From assembly GCF_000317225.1 (NCBI RefSeq), contig NZ_AJLL01000010.1, forward strand, positions 56,958 through 120,957: a stretch of DNA of 64,000 nucleotides. Reading direction: 5' to 3'. The translations under genes were made by a program, and so were the position numbers. The notes under the pieces are model-generated. The model did no database searches and was not told the DNA's origin. It saw only the letters and a list, made by a program, of their open reading frames with translations. Shown one piece after another: positions 45,006 through 53,554 of the stretch (its first letter is position 1; the number at the start of each line of letters is the position of its first letter). This stretch comes from Fischerella thermalis PCC 7521 (GTDB lineage Bacteria > Cyanobacteriota > Cyanobacteriia > Cyanobacteriales > Nostocaceae).

Positions 45006-45470
45006 ATGCTTACACATCACCGCAAGCCCGTGTGCTTATCACTTATTTCTACAGATCTGCCACTCTGGTCTGTTGTTGAAACTGCTGCAACGCTGTACCA
45101 AAAAGATCGCGATCGCTTTCATCTACTGCTGACAGCACCACCTGTAACCAACAGTAAAGAGGTACTAAATCCCAGTAGTCCCAGGGTCTTATGGCTAGAG
45201 ATTTCCCCCTATCGAGTCACCATGACCATGCAAGGAAATGCTCAGTTGAGTTATCGGCATTTTTGGGAACGGGGTGTATACGGCATTACCCGATATTGGT
45301 TGCCAAATGAGTCCCTACAACCCAATCAACCAATTCGCTTACGTAATTTTACTGCTAACCTAACCCTAAACGGACACCCACTGCCAGAAAATTTACGGGT
45401 GGAATATGAGTTATGGGCGGGAAAAGTCCAACTGGGATGCTACATCCTCAATTTGGAAATACATCATTAG
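45006..45470 (+). CDS. Conserved-looking hypothetical protein
   Basis: 154 residues, no signal peptide or membrane helix. The C-terminal two thirds is beta-rich (RVLWLEISPYRVTMTMQG, then LRVEYELWAGKVQLGCYIL), which suggests a small beta-sandwich. I do not recognise the family. Codon use agrees with neighbours. It is a single gene. Confidence 0.6.
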   Translation: MLTHHRKPVCLSLISTDLPLWSVVETAATLYQKDRDRFHLLLTAPPVTNSKEVLNPSSPRVLWLEISPYRVTMTMQGNAQLSYRHFWERGVYGITRYWLPNESLQPNQPIRLRNFTANLTLNGHPLPENLRVEYELWAGKVQLGCYILNLEIHH

Positions 45471-45858
45471 ATTTCTTGTTTGTTGGTTGTTGGTTGGAAC
45501 CATCAACCACCAATCAACAATTAACCACCAACATTCACCCAATTAGATGATATCTACTGGGTGAGGTGCGATCGCTGCTGTCAGTTCTACACTGAAAATC
45601 TTGCGGAATTTAGGTCAAACTCATGTTCTTGTTGATTTTCAACACTGACAGCAACAACCGGATTCCACATAATTCTCGTCCTGAATCCGAGTTTTGGATT
45701 TTACCAAAATATCACCCGCAAGTAAACTGCGGGCTAATAGCACAAACCCACTTAAAGTAGTTTCAAAGATTACTTGTTAAATTCTTAGTGTCTTAGTGTC
45801 TTGGTGTTTCAAAAATGATCTTTTTCACCACAAAGACACCAGGACACTAAGAAAAATT
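45471..45858. other. Convergent spacer with repeats
   Basis: About 390 bp between convergent genes: GGTTGTTGG/CCACCAA-type words near 45480-45535, a HIP1 site, and the inverted repeat at 45792-45851. No gene is seen. Confidence 0.45.
45792..45851. repeat. Long-loop inverted repeat at the end of the response-regulator gene
   Basis: CTTAGTGTCTTGGTGT (45792-45807) and ACACCAGGACACTAAG (45836-45851) pair at 15 of 16 positions with a 28-nt loop. It lies 8 bp past the response-regulator stop and is akin to the CTTGGTGTCTTAGTGG element at 23304-23365. It may act as a terminator. Confidence 0.65.
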
Positions 45859-46524
45859 TTAAACCAATCCAGAACGCAAGGCTACAACAGCTGCTTGCAC
45901 GCGATCGTCAACAGATAATTTATTCATGATCCCCCGGACATGAGTTTTTACAGTGTTGGGACTGAGGTAGAGTTTTTCAGCAATCTCTGGGTTGCTATAG
46001 CCTTCTACCATCAGTTTCAACACTTCTAATTCGCGTTCAGAAAGATGGGCTACATTGCTTTTGGGGGAAGGTGGTTTAAGATTTTCGATTACTTGTCTAG
46101 CAATTTGGGGATCAAGGTAAGTAGCACCTTCCACAGCAGCGGCGATCGCACTTAAGAGTCGCTCTACACTAGCTCCTTTAATACAATATGCATCAGCACC
46201 ACTAGATAAAGCAGCAATAATTTCCGTTTCTGTTTTATGAGAGGTCAGCATCACCACATGAGTTTTTGGTAATGCAGCTTTGATTTGTTGTGTTGCTGCA
46301 ATCCCATCTAAACGGGGTAAGCCAATATCCATTACCACTACATCTGGTTTGAGTTTCAATGCTGCTTGTACACCAAAATAGCCATCTTCAGCTTGTCCGA
46401 CAATTTCCAATTGGGGATGGGCCATCAGCGATTGTTCTAAACCCAATTGCATCATTGGATCATCTTCAACAATCAATACTCGTAATGGTGCAGCATCCGG
46501 AGGCAAATTGAATTCATAATTCAT
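45859..46524 (-). CDS. NarL/FixJ-family response regulator
   Basis: 221 residues. The receiver domain (about 14-130) has acidic residues Glu20-Asp21-Asp22, phospho-acceptor Asp66 (VVVMDIGLP), Thr94 and Lys116 (CIKGAS). The C-terminal LuxR-type HTH (about 158-218) reads SERELEVLKLMVEGYSN and LSPNTVKTHV. No histidine kinase is adjacent. The gene starts 21 bp after the era stop, inside a heptamer repeat that supplies the start codon, and may be transcribed with era. Confidence 0.92.
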   Translation of the reverse strand: MNYEFNLPPDAAPLRVLIVEDDPMMQLGLEQSLMAHPQLEIVGQAEDGYFGVQAALKLKPDVVVMDIGLPRLDGIAATQQIKAALPKTHVVMLTSHKTETEIIAALSSGADAYCIKGASVERLLSAIAAAVEGATYLDPQIARQVIENLKPPSPKSNVAHLSERELEVLKLMVEGYSNPEIAEKLYLSPNTVKTHVRGIMNKLSVDDRVQAAVVALRSGLV

Positions 46525-46538
46525 AATTCATAATTCAT
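46511..46538. repeat. Four AATTCAT heptamers overlapping the response-regulator start
   Basis: Four perfect tandem copies of AATTCAT. On the minus strand each gives ATGAATT, a possible start codon. Only the ATG of the second unit (46522-46524) is in frame with the receiver domain. Confidence 0.9.
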
Positions 46539-46545
46539 AATTTTT

Positions 46546-47502
46546 CTACTCTTCTACCCGATATCCGAACTCTGCTAAACGAATGCGCGACTGACGCCAT
46601 TTTGGTTGCACTTTCACAAATAATTCTAGGTAAACTTTGCCTGCAATTAACTTTTGAATTTGTTCTCTAGCAGCGCTACCAACAGCTTTCAGCATCGAAC
46701 CACCTTTACCAATAAGAATTCCTTTTTGGGAATCACGTTCGACGTGGATCGTGGCTAGTACGCGGGTAATGGTTGTTGTTTCTTCTAGTTTATCGATGGA
46801 TATTGCTACAGAATGGGGAATTTCTTCGCGTGTCAACAGCAAAATCTGTTCTCGAATCAATTCACCCATGATAAAGCGTTCTGGTTGGTCAGTAACTAAG
46901 TCGGGAGGATAGTAGTAAGGGCCAGGTTCTATATTTTGAATGAGTAATTGTTGTAATTCGCTCAATCCTGTACCTGTTTTGGCAGAAAATTTTACTGTCT
47001 GCCATTGATGAGCATTTGCTAACTGCGTGTAACTTTCATCTATGGCCAGAGAATTTGCTGTCTGTTGGTCGATTTTGTTTAAACCCAAAATTATAGGTGT
47101 GCTGCTGTGACTCAGTAAATCAGCAATGTAGCGATCGCCTGCACCACAAAAAGTTGTAGCATCAACCACAAACAGCACTACATCCACAGATTCAATTGCT
47201 ATTTTGGCGTTTTGCACCAGCACTTCGCCCAATTGATGATGAGGTTTATGAATTCCTGGTGTATCTACAAAAATTAATTGTGCCTCTTTTGTGGTTAAGA
47301 TACCCCGCAATCGATTGCGTGTAGTTTGGGCTACTGGCGATGTAATGGCTATTTTTTGTCCAACTAATTGATTCATTAACGTAGATTTACCGACATTGGG
47401 ACGGCCGACAATACCGATAAAGCCTGATTTAAAATCAGGAGGAGCCTGTGGGATCATTACTTCCCCTGCCAAAGAGAAGATGTCATTATTACTACTATTC
47501 AC
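46546..47502 (-). CDS. era: GTPase Era
   Basis: 318 residues: GTPase domain with P-loop GRPNVGKST (33-41), switch DTPG and NKID specificity motif, followed by a C-terminal KH domain (LVTDQPERFIMGELIREQ, then GKGGSMLKAVG). Era binds the 3' end of 16S rRNA and assists 30S maturation. About 25 residues precede the usual start, and the downstream ATG at residue 16 is also possible. The response-regulator gene follows after 21 bp. Confidence 0.95.
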   Translation of the reverse strand: MNSSNNDIFSLAGEVMIPQAPPDFKSGFIGIVGRPNVGKSTLMNQLVGQKIAITSPVAQTTRNRLRGILTTKEAQLIFVDTPGIHKPHHQLGEVLVQNAKIAIESVDVVLFVVDATTFCGAGDRYIADLLSHSSTPIILGLNKIDQQTANSLAIDESYTQLANAHQWQTVKFSAKTGTGLSELQQLLIQNIEPGPYYYPPDLVTDQPERFIMGELIREQILLLTREEIPHSVAISIDKLEETTTITRVLATIHVERDSQKGILIGKGGSMLKAVGSAAREQIQKLIAGKVYLELFVKVQPKWRQSRIRLAEFGYRVEE

Positions 47503-47815
47503 CTGTGACTCCGATTTACTCTACGTTTGCAAGAAGTAATTTAGTGTGTAGAGACAAAAGAAACATAGAATCACCCTGACGTTTTTAGCTATTGCCTTTG
47601 CTTAAGTTGAATCTACTACTAAATATTACTAAATATATTTAACTACCTAAATGCATTTCACACACTAAGTATCAAAACGTTTGCCTAAGACAATGTTAAG
47701 AATTACTAACAAAGCTAAACTAAATAGTATCCTATTTCCAACTACCTAAAACTACCTATAGGATAGATATTTATTGATGAATATATATATATTTGTGTAT
47801 TTTTATCCCGTTTTC
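47503..47815. other. AT-rich spacer
   Basis: About 310 bp with TATATATATA near 47784, AACTACCTA triplications (about 47640, 47740, 47750) and no gene. It presumably holds the era promoter. Confidence 0.4.
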
Positions 47816-48946
47816 TTAATTAATCACTCCCAATACAAACTCTCCTTCATTTACGGCTTGATTTGTTGCAACATCATAAACTAATCCATCTTGTTCAGCA
47901 TAAATGTTAGTTAATTGAGGTAACTTCCCGGCTTTATTAAAACTCAGAATTTGATAAAGCTTTTCTCCAGCTTTAATTTCACTTCCTAATTCAACTCTCG
48001 CTTGAATCATTCCACCTACAGGAGCATAATATTTCTTAATTTGACTTCTGGCTCTAAATGTCATTTTGTGAGATTCACTACTTGCTAGAGGAAAGCCAGC
48101 AATTTTAAGTAGTCCTTTGGATGCTAAATAGTTTTTGATTCCTAAAATTCCTTTGGCTACTGAATCAGGATTCATTTGCATACCCATACCTAACTCAAGT
48201 GTCCAGGCTTCTACATCAAACTTGATATTTCTTCCTAGTTGTTTTAAATATTTTTCTAATGCTAGCCAAGGCTTAATAAAGGCTTCGTCAAAAGCATCTC
48301 CGTCATATTCATCAAGTAAAATGCCAAAATTGAGTAAAAAATATTTAGCGCTTTCCTCTCGATTTGGGAAGTAATAAAGGTAATTTAAACCTTGGTTGGT
48401 AGAACTATGTAAATCAATTAAGTAATCAGCATCTAAACTCAGAGATTGTAGTTTGTAGCGAAACTTCTCAGTATAAGGTACGCTACTAGGAGAATTAATT
48501 TTTTCTAAAAGTTTATTAAATTTTTGCTGAACTAAGGCAAGATAATTTTGTTTGACGACCTCCGAATTTAAATGAAGTTGAGATTTAGCAAATACAGCTA
48601 AATCATCAGCTTCTTTTTCGTAATCCCAAAAGATACGGTTCCAATCTTTGGCTTCATAAAGACAGTATCTCCCGGGAGAAAAGTGATGTATACGTGTATT
48701 CGTTCCCATCGGATTACAAACAGGAACTAACCAAATTTCCCCAATTAAATCGGTATCATTTAGTGTCAATAAAAATTCAATTAATTGGTGAATTACTGCA
48801 TTACCTGCTATTTCTGCACCATGCAGATTAGATTGAATGTAAACTTTTTTGCCTGGATAAGCACCAGTAAATTTATATAATTGCAGTGACAAAAAATCAC
48901 CAGAAGCCATCTGACGTAGAGGAATTGTAGAAATAGTAGGCTGCAT
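47816..48946 (-). CDS. Succinylglutamate desuccinylase/aspartoacylase-family protein
   Basis: 376 residues of the M14-like AstE/ASPA fold. Zinc-ligand motifs are SNLHGAEIAGN (His-x-x-Glu, about 39-49) and DLHSSTNQG (about 178-186), with a catalytic Glu candidate in AWTLELGMG. A barrel-like C-terminal domain follows (GGMIQARVELGSEIKAGEKLY). It removes an acyl or peptide-like group from an unknown amide. It is a single gene ahead of a nonamer array. Confidence 0.85.
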   Translation of the reverse strand: MQPTISTIPLRQMASGDFLSLQLYKFTGAYPGKKVYIQSNLHGAEIAGNAVIHQLIEFLLTLNDTDLIGEIWLVPVCNPMGTNTRIHHFSPGRYCLYEAKDWNRIFWDYEKEADDLAVFAKSQLHLNSEVVKQNYLALVQQKFNKLLEKINSPSSVPYTEKFRYKLQSLSLDADYLIDLHSSTNQGLNYLYYFPNREESAKYFLLNFGILLDEYDGDAFDEAFIKPWLALEKYLKQLGRNIKFDVEAWTLELGMGMQMNPDSVAKGILGIKNYLASKGLLKIAGFPLASSESHKMTFRARSQIKKYYAPVGGMIQARVELGSEIKAGEKLYQILSFNKAGKLPQLTNIYAEQDGLVYDVATNQAVNEGEFVLGVIN

Positions 48947-48992
48947 TTTAAGTAAGAGGAAAGAAAGATGGGGTGGTGGGGAGTGTGGGGAA

Positions 48993-49055
48993 GTATGAGG
49001 AGTATGAGGAGTATGAGGAGTATGAGGAGTATGAGGAGTGTGGGGAGTATGAGGA
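48993..49055. repeat. Nonamer tandem array (AGTATGAGG)
   Basis: Seven contiguous 9-bp units, six AGTATGAGG and one AGTGTGGGG, with one more AGTGTGGGG 10 bp before. It lies in the 5' flank of the aspartoacylase-like gene. Confidence 0.9.
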
Positions 49056-49226
49056 GTAGTAAATAACCATCAACCATCAACCATCAACCAACAACGATCA
49101 ACCATCAACCACTAACGAACAACTAAATTCTCATTATTCTTTGTGAAGTTGAGATTTTCTTTGTGATAACTTTATGGTTCACTGTCTTGGTGATTTCATC
49201 TACTCCTTAACATTTCAATTTCATCA

Positions 49227-50243
49227 ATGCAATCTCAAGTTATCATTCCACCACCCCTCCAACCCGGTGACTTACTACGAGTTATTGCACCTAGTGGTGC
49301 TTTGCGAGAACTTAAAGCATTTGAACGGGGAGTAGAAATTTGGCGATCGCGCGGCTACCGAATAGAAATAATACCAGAGATCGATGACAGATGGGGCTAT
49401 TTAGCAGGTAAAGATGAAACTCGTCGTCACCACCTAGCATTAGCATGGCAAGATCCCGAATGTCGTGGTATTCTCTGCGCTAGAGGCGGTTTCGGTAGTA
49501 CCCGGATTTTAGAAAATTGGCATTGGGGAGTAGGGACAGTGGGGAGGTGGGGAGAACCGGAGGTGGGGAGAACCGGAGATGGGGAGAGTTTCACTCTAAG
49601 TTCTCCTCATCACCCTATCACCCCATCTCCCCAACACCCCATCTCCCCAACTTCTTCTCCCAAGTGGCTGATCGGCTTTTCCGACATAACTGCTTTACTG
49701 TGGAGTCTTTATCAGGTGGGAATTTCTGGTGTACACGCGCCTTTGTTAACCACGATCGCTGATGAACCAGAGTGGTCAATTGAACGTTTATTTGATTGGG
49801 TGGAAGGACATTCTCTTCCCCCCTTAAAAGGTTGTGGTTGGGGAGGTGGTGTAGCTACTGGTATTTTGCTACCAGCTAATCTGACTGTGGCTACCCATCT
49901 TTTGAGTACACCCATCCAACCGGATTTAGATGGTGTCATCCTGGCTTTTGAAGATGTGACAGAAGCACCCTACCGGATTGATAGAATGTTGACGCAGTGG
50001 CGCCTGTGTGGTGCTTTATCTAAAGTTTGTGGTATCGCTTTGGGTAGCTTTAGTAAATGTGAAGCGCCAGTGGGTATTCCTAGTTTTACAGTCGAAGAAG
50101 TTTTGCGCGATCGCTTGGGTGATTTAGGAATTCCCGTTGTCTCGGATTTACCCTTTGGTCACGAAGCACCAAATGCAGCATTACCAGTGGGTGTACAGGT
50201 GATATTAGATGCAGATCAAGGCATATTGGATATTGTCCAATGA
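49227..50243 (+). CDS. LD-carboxypeptidase (S66 family) with a repeat-derived insertion
   Basis: 338 residues. Family motifs are VIAPSGALRE, CARGGFGSTRIL, the nucleophile Ser152 in GFSDIT, a Glu candidate in FEDVTEAPYRIDRML, and the His in PFGHEAPN. These cleave the L,D bond of muropeptide stems during wall recycling. Between LENWHW and PKWLIGFSDIT, where homologues have a few residues, there are about 44 extra residues (101-144) rich in Gly, Pro, Ser and His. They are encoded by intergenic-type repeat DNA (49527-49658), still in frame. The active-site residues are all present, so the enzyme may still work. Confidence 0.9.
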   Translation: MQSQVIIPPPLQPGDLLRVIAPSGALRELKAFERGVEIWRSRGYRIEIIPEIDDRWGYLAGKDETRRHHLALAWQDPECRGILCARGGFGSTRILENWHWGVGTVGRWGEPEVGRTGDGESFTLSSPHHPITPSPQHPISPTSSPKWLIGFSDITALLWSLYQVGISGVHAPLLTTIADEPEWSIERLFDWVEGHSLPPLKGCGWGGGVATGILLPANLTVATHLLSTPIQPDLDGVILAFEDVTEAPYRIDRMLTQWRLCGALSKVCGIALGSFSKCEAPVGIPSFTVEEVLRDRLGDLGIPVVSDLPFGHEAPNAALPVGVQVILDADQGILDIVQ

Positions 50244-50325
50244 ACTGTTGTCAAGAGCGATCCAGAAATGGCTTATAATACGCAAGTTATCCTCAAGTCT
50301 GCAAATATTTTGAGGAATTCATTGC

Positions 50326-51432
50326 ATGGCTAAACAATATGTATCTACCGCCTATTTACAGCAGCATGACAGCAAGCTGTATGCTATTTTTGCTTGGAGT
50401 CAAAGACAAGCAGCAATCATTCCGGCAAAATCATGGTTGACTGTAATGGAGATATTTGTTCACGAACATTCTCTAGAACAAGCCTATCAAATATTTCAAG
50501 AAATTAAATTAGCTCCAACTGTTAATCAAGTCATAGATGAAATCAATAAATACGCAGATTTGCTTTCCAATGCCATAGTATTTGTAGCAGATAAACAAAT
50601 TACAATTTATGGCAAAGGTTTTCGGAGTTTTATCGAAAAAGATATGCAGTTTGAACTTGGTTCTTTAAGCCGAGAAACTTACCAAGTTCTCCCACAATTG
50701 TTTGCTTCTTTGCAATTAGAAAATGACCTGGAACAGATTCAAAATATAGAAGACTTTTCTAAATTAGTAGAGAAACTAGAAAATTTAGGTTTATTATCTC
50801 CTGCCACAGGCTCTCTTGATTGGGGAGATTTGAAAAAGACGGTTCCTATTTGTCAAGCATTTGGGTTGACAAGGGGAACTCCTGTGGATCGCTACTATCT
50901 CCGAAAATTTATTGACGATATTCATCCACAAGTAGTTGGCAATATTTTGGAAGTAGGTGGTACTCCTAAAGATAAAGATTTCTATCAAATGAATCCGGGT
51001 AGTTCTTATCGAATTCTCAATTTAGAATCAGGTCCAGGTGTAGATATAGTCGGAGATGTTCACGATGTATCTGTAATCAAACCAAATTCTTTAGATTCAG
51101 TGATTATCTTTAATGTTTTAGAACATTGTTATGCACCGTGGATTGCCATTGAAAATATCCATACCTGGCTAAAAGAGGGTGGCAAATGTTTTGCGATGGT
51201 TCCAAATGCAATTCGAGTTCATGCTACCCCGGTTGACTATTGGCGACCTTTACCAGATGCTTTTGCTTGGATGTTTAGAAATTTTTCTCAGCAGAAATTA
51301 TATGTTTACGGCAATCCGATTACTGTCATAGCCAGTTATCATGGTATTGCCGTCGAAGAATTAACCCCCGAAGAACTAGACGCTTTTCATCCAGATTATC
51401 CGGTCGCAACTTGTATCGTCGCTGAAAAATAA
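50326..51432 (+). CDS. SAM-dependent methyltransferase-like protein with unknown N-terminal domain
   Basis: 368 residues. The N-terminal 180 residues (MAKQYVSTAYLQQHD start) match no domain I can name. The C-terminal half has a Rossmann-like methyltransferase pattern: NILEVGGTP (motif I), a DIVGDVHDV acidic turn, DSVIIFNVLEHCYAPW (motif IV) and a GGKCFAMVPN strand. The stop overlaps the next start (TAATG), so it is in an operon with a GT2 enzyme. It may methylate a glycan or glycolipid. Confidence 0.78.
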   Translation: MAKQYVSTAYLQQHDSKLYAIFAWSQRQAAIIPAKSWLTVMEIFVHEHSLEQAYQIFQEIKLAPTVNQVIDEINKYADLLSNAIVFVADKQITIYGKGFRSFIEKDMQFELGSLSRETYQVLPQLFASLQLENDLEQIQNIEDFSKLVEKLENLGLLSPATGSLDWGDLKKTVPICQAFGLTRGTPVDRYYLRKFIDDIHPQVVGNILEVGGTPKDKDFYQMNPGSSYRILNLESGPGVDIVGDVHDVSVIKPNSLDSVIIFNVLEHCYAPWIAIENIHTWLKEGGKCFAMVPNAIRVHATPVDYWRPLPDAFAWMFRNFSQQKLYVYGNPITVIASYHGIAVEELTPEELDAFHPDYPVATCIVAEK

Positions 51433-52085
51433 TGAGTAGTATAATTTTCGACTACACGCCCGAAATATCAGTAATTCTATGTACTTACAACCGAGCAAAA
51501 TATTTAAATAACTGTATTGATAGTGTTATCAATCAAACTTTTACAAATTGGGAGCTGATTGTAGTTGACGACGGTAGTCAAGACAATACTTTTGAGATTG
51601 TCAATCTTTATCTTCAGAAGTTCCAAAATATTCGTTATCTGAAACATCAAAATCGCAAGTTAGCCTACTCTAAAAATGCTGGAATTCAAGCATCATTCGG
51701 TAAGTACATTACATTTATCGATAGTGATGATACTTATCAACCACATCATTTAGAATCGCGGCTGCAATTCCTGCAAGCTAACCCAGAAATTGATTTGATT
51801 CAAGGAGGATTCGCAAGTAATGAAGAAATTTGGGTAGCAGATTATTATCAACCAGGAAAAACAATTAATTTAAGGGAATGTGTCTTAGGGCCTACTTTTT
51901 TTGGAAAAAGACGGGTATTTTTTGATTTGCATGGATTTAATAATATCTCCTATGGAGAAGATACAGACTTGTGGGAACGAGCAGAAAAAATCTTTAAAAC
52001 TTACAAGTTAGCTGAACCGCAAACTTATAACTATACAAGAGCAGAAACGAGTATTACTAAGAGTGTATTAGAAAATATATCCTGA
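51432..52085 (+). CDS. Family 2 glycosyltransferase
   Basis: 217 residues of GT-A fold: EISVILCTYNRAKYL, VDDGSQDN nucleotide-sugar motif (about 38-45) and the metal-binding DSDD (about 89-92). Length is short, with no membrane anchor. The start is one base into the stop of the methyltransferase gene and the sugar-binding lipoprotein follows 10 bp later, so these three are likely cotranscribed. The sugar donor and acceptor cannot be told. Confidence 0.88.
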   Translation: MSSIIFDYTPEISVILCTYNRAKYLNNCIDSVINQTFTNWELIVVDDGSQDNTFEIVNLYLQKFQNIRYLKHQNRKLAYSKNAGIQASFGKYITFIDSDDTYQPHHLESRLQFLQANPEIDLIQGGFASNEEIWVADYYQPGKTINLRECVLGPTFFGKRRVFFDLHGFNNISYGEDTDLWERAEKIFKTYKLAEPQTYNYTRAETSITKSVLENIS

Positions 52086-52095
52086 TTTATATTTA

Positions 52096-53424
52096 ATGCT
52101 GAGCATGAACATAAAATTTGTAATCTCCCAAATTAGAAATTATTTACGCCAGTTTATGAGTTTGGCTTGGCAAATTTCAATTGTGGGAGTTTGCTTATGT
52201 TTGTTATTAATTCTATCTAGTTGTCAAGCTACACAAAGTCAAGACAATGGAGTTATTCATCTGACACTCTGGCAGGGGATTAATCCCCCTGTCAATCGAG
52301 ATGTGTTTCAAAAATTGGTGGATAAATTTAATCAAACTCATCCAAATATTCAAGTAGAATCTATTTATGCTGGTCAGCTTGATCAACAATTGCCAAAAGT
52401 CTTAACAGCAGTGGTGGGCAATGTTCCACCTGATATTCTAACGTATTACCCGCAAATTACAGGTCAGTTGGTAGAACTAGGCGCAATTCGACCGTTAGAA
52501 GATTGGTTAGAGAAATTGCCCATAAAATCAGAAATTATTCCAAATTTATTTGAAGAATTACAGTTAAAAGGTCACATTTGGTCAGTACCACTATACACCA
52601 GCAATATGGGGATTTTTTATCGACCAGACTTATTTAAAGCAGCAGGAATAACTGAACTACCGAAGACTTGGGAAGAATTGCGACAAGTTGCGAAACAATT
52701 AACTATAGATCGTAATGGCGACAACCGTCCCGAACAATACGGAATCTTACTACCTTTGGGTAAGGGAGAATGGACTGTATTTAGTTGGTTCCCTTTCCTA
52801 TTTGCTGCTGGGGGAGAGATTATCAAGAATGACAAACCAGATTTGCTGAACAAAGGAGCGATCACAGCCTTACAATTCTGGCAAGATTTAATTAAAGATG
52901 GTTCAGCTAAATTATCGCCCCCAGAACGAGGTTATGAGGAAGATAATTTTACCTCCGGTAAAGTTGCGATGCAGATTACTGGTCCTTGGACTTATATTAT
53001 GAAGTCTAATGTCGATTTTGATGTATTTCCTATACCTGGGGAAGTTGAGCAAGCTACAGTCACAGGTACTGGAAATATGTTTGTCATGAAAACTACCCCA
53101 GAAAGAGAGCAAGCTGCGTTTAAGTTTTTAGAATACGTTTTGAGTGAAGAATTTCAAACTGAGTGGAGTATTGGTACGGGTTTTTTACCAGTGAACATTA
53201 AATCTGCTCAAAGTCAAGCTTTTCAAGAATTTATCAGTCAAAAACCAGTGTTAAAAGTGTTTTTAGAGCAAATGTCTGTAGCACGCGCTCGACCAATTAT
53301 TGCTGGTTATAGCCGTCTTTCTGATAGTCTGGGAAGAGCGATCGAAGCTACTTTGTTGGGCGAATCTCCGCAAAAAGCTTTGAAAACTGCTCAAGAACGT
53401 TTGGATATGATTTGGGGGAAGTAG
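52096..53424 (+). CDS. Sugar ABC-transporter substrate-binding lipoprotein
   Basis: 442 residues (439 from the ATG at 52105). A signal peptide ends in the lipobox LSSC with Cys43. The mature part is a family-1 solute-binding protein: LTLWQGINPPVN, a KFNQTHPNIQVE block, GILLPLGKGEW and a VPLYTSNMGIFYRPDLFKAA strand typical of MalE/UgpB-like proteins. No permease or ATPase gene is adjacent, so it either uses partners elsewhere or acts with the two glycan genes upstream. Confidence 0.9.
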   Translation: MLSMNIKFVISQIRNYLRQFMSLAWQISIVGVCLCLLLILSSCQATQSQDNGVIHLTLWQGINPPVNRDVFQKLVDKFNQTHPNIQVESIYAGQLDQQLPKVLTAVVGNVPPDILTYYPQITGQLVELGAIRPLEDWLEKLPIKSEIIPNLFEELQLKGHIWSVPLYTSNMGIFYRPDLFKAAGITELPKTWEELRQVAKQLTIDRNGDNRPEQYGILLPLGKGEWTVFSWFPFLFAAGGEIIKNDKPDLLNKGAITALQFWQDLIKDGSAKLSPPERGYEEDNFTSGKVAMQITGPWTYIMKSNVDFDVFPIPGEVEQATVTGTGNMFVMKTTPEREQAAFKFLEYVLSEEFQTEWSIGTGFLPVNIKSAQSQAFQEFISQKPVLKVFLEQMSVARARPIIAGYSRLSDSLGRAIEATLLGESPQKALKTAQERLDMIWGK

Positions 53425-53554
53425 GAGATCGGCGAGTGTGGGGAGATGGGGTGATGGGGCGATGGGGTGATGGGGGAGTGTGAGGAGTGTGAGGAGTGTG
53501 AGGAGTGTGGGGAGAATAATATAGTAACTAATTCTCCTTGTCCCCCTTGTCTCC
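53425..53554. repeat. G-rich repeats and a four-unit nonamer array
   Basis: GATGGGGTGATGGGGCG words are followed at 53477-53512 by four units AGTGTGAGG, AGTGTGAGG, AGTGTGAGG and AGTGTGGGG, then CCTTGTCCCCCTTGTC. It fills the space between the convergent genes. Confidence 0.85.
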
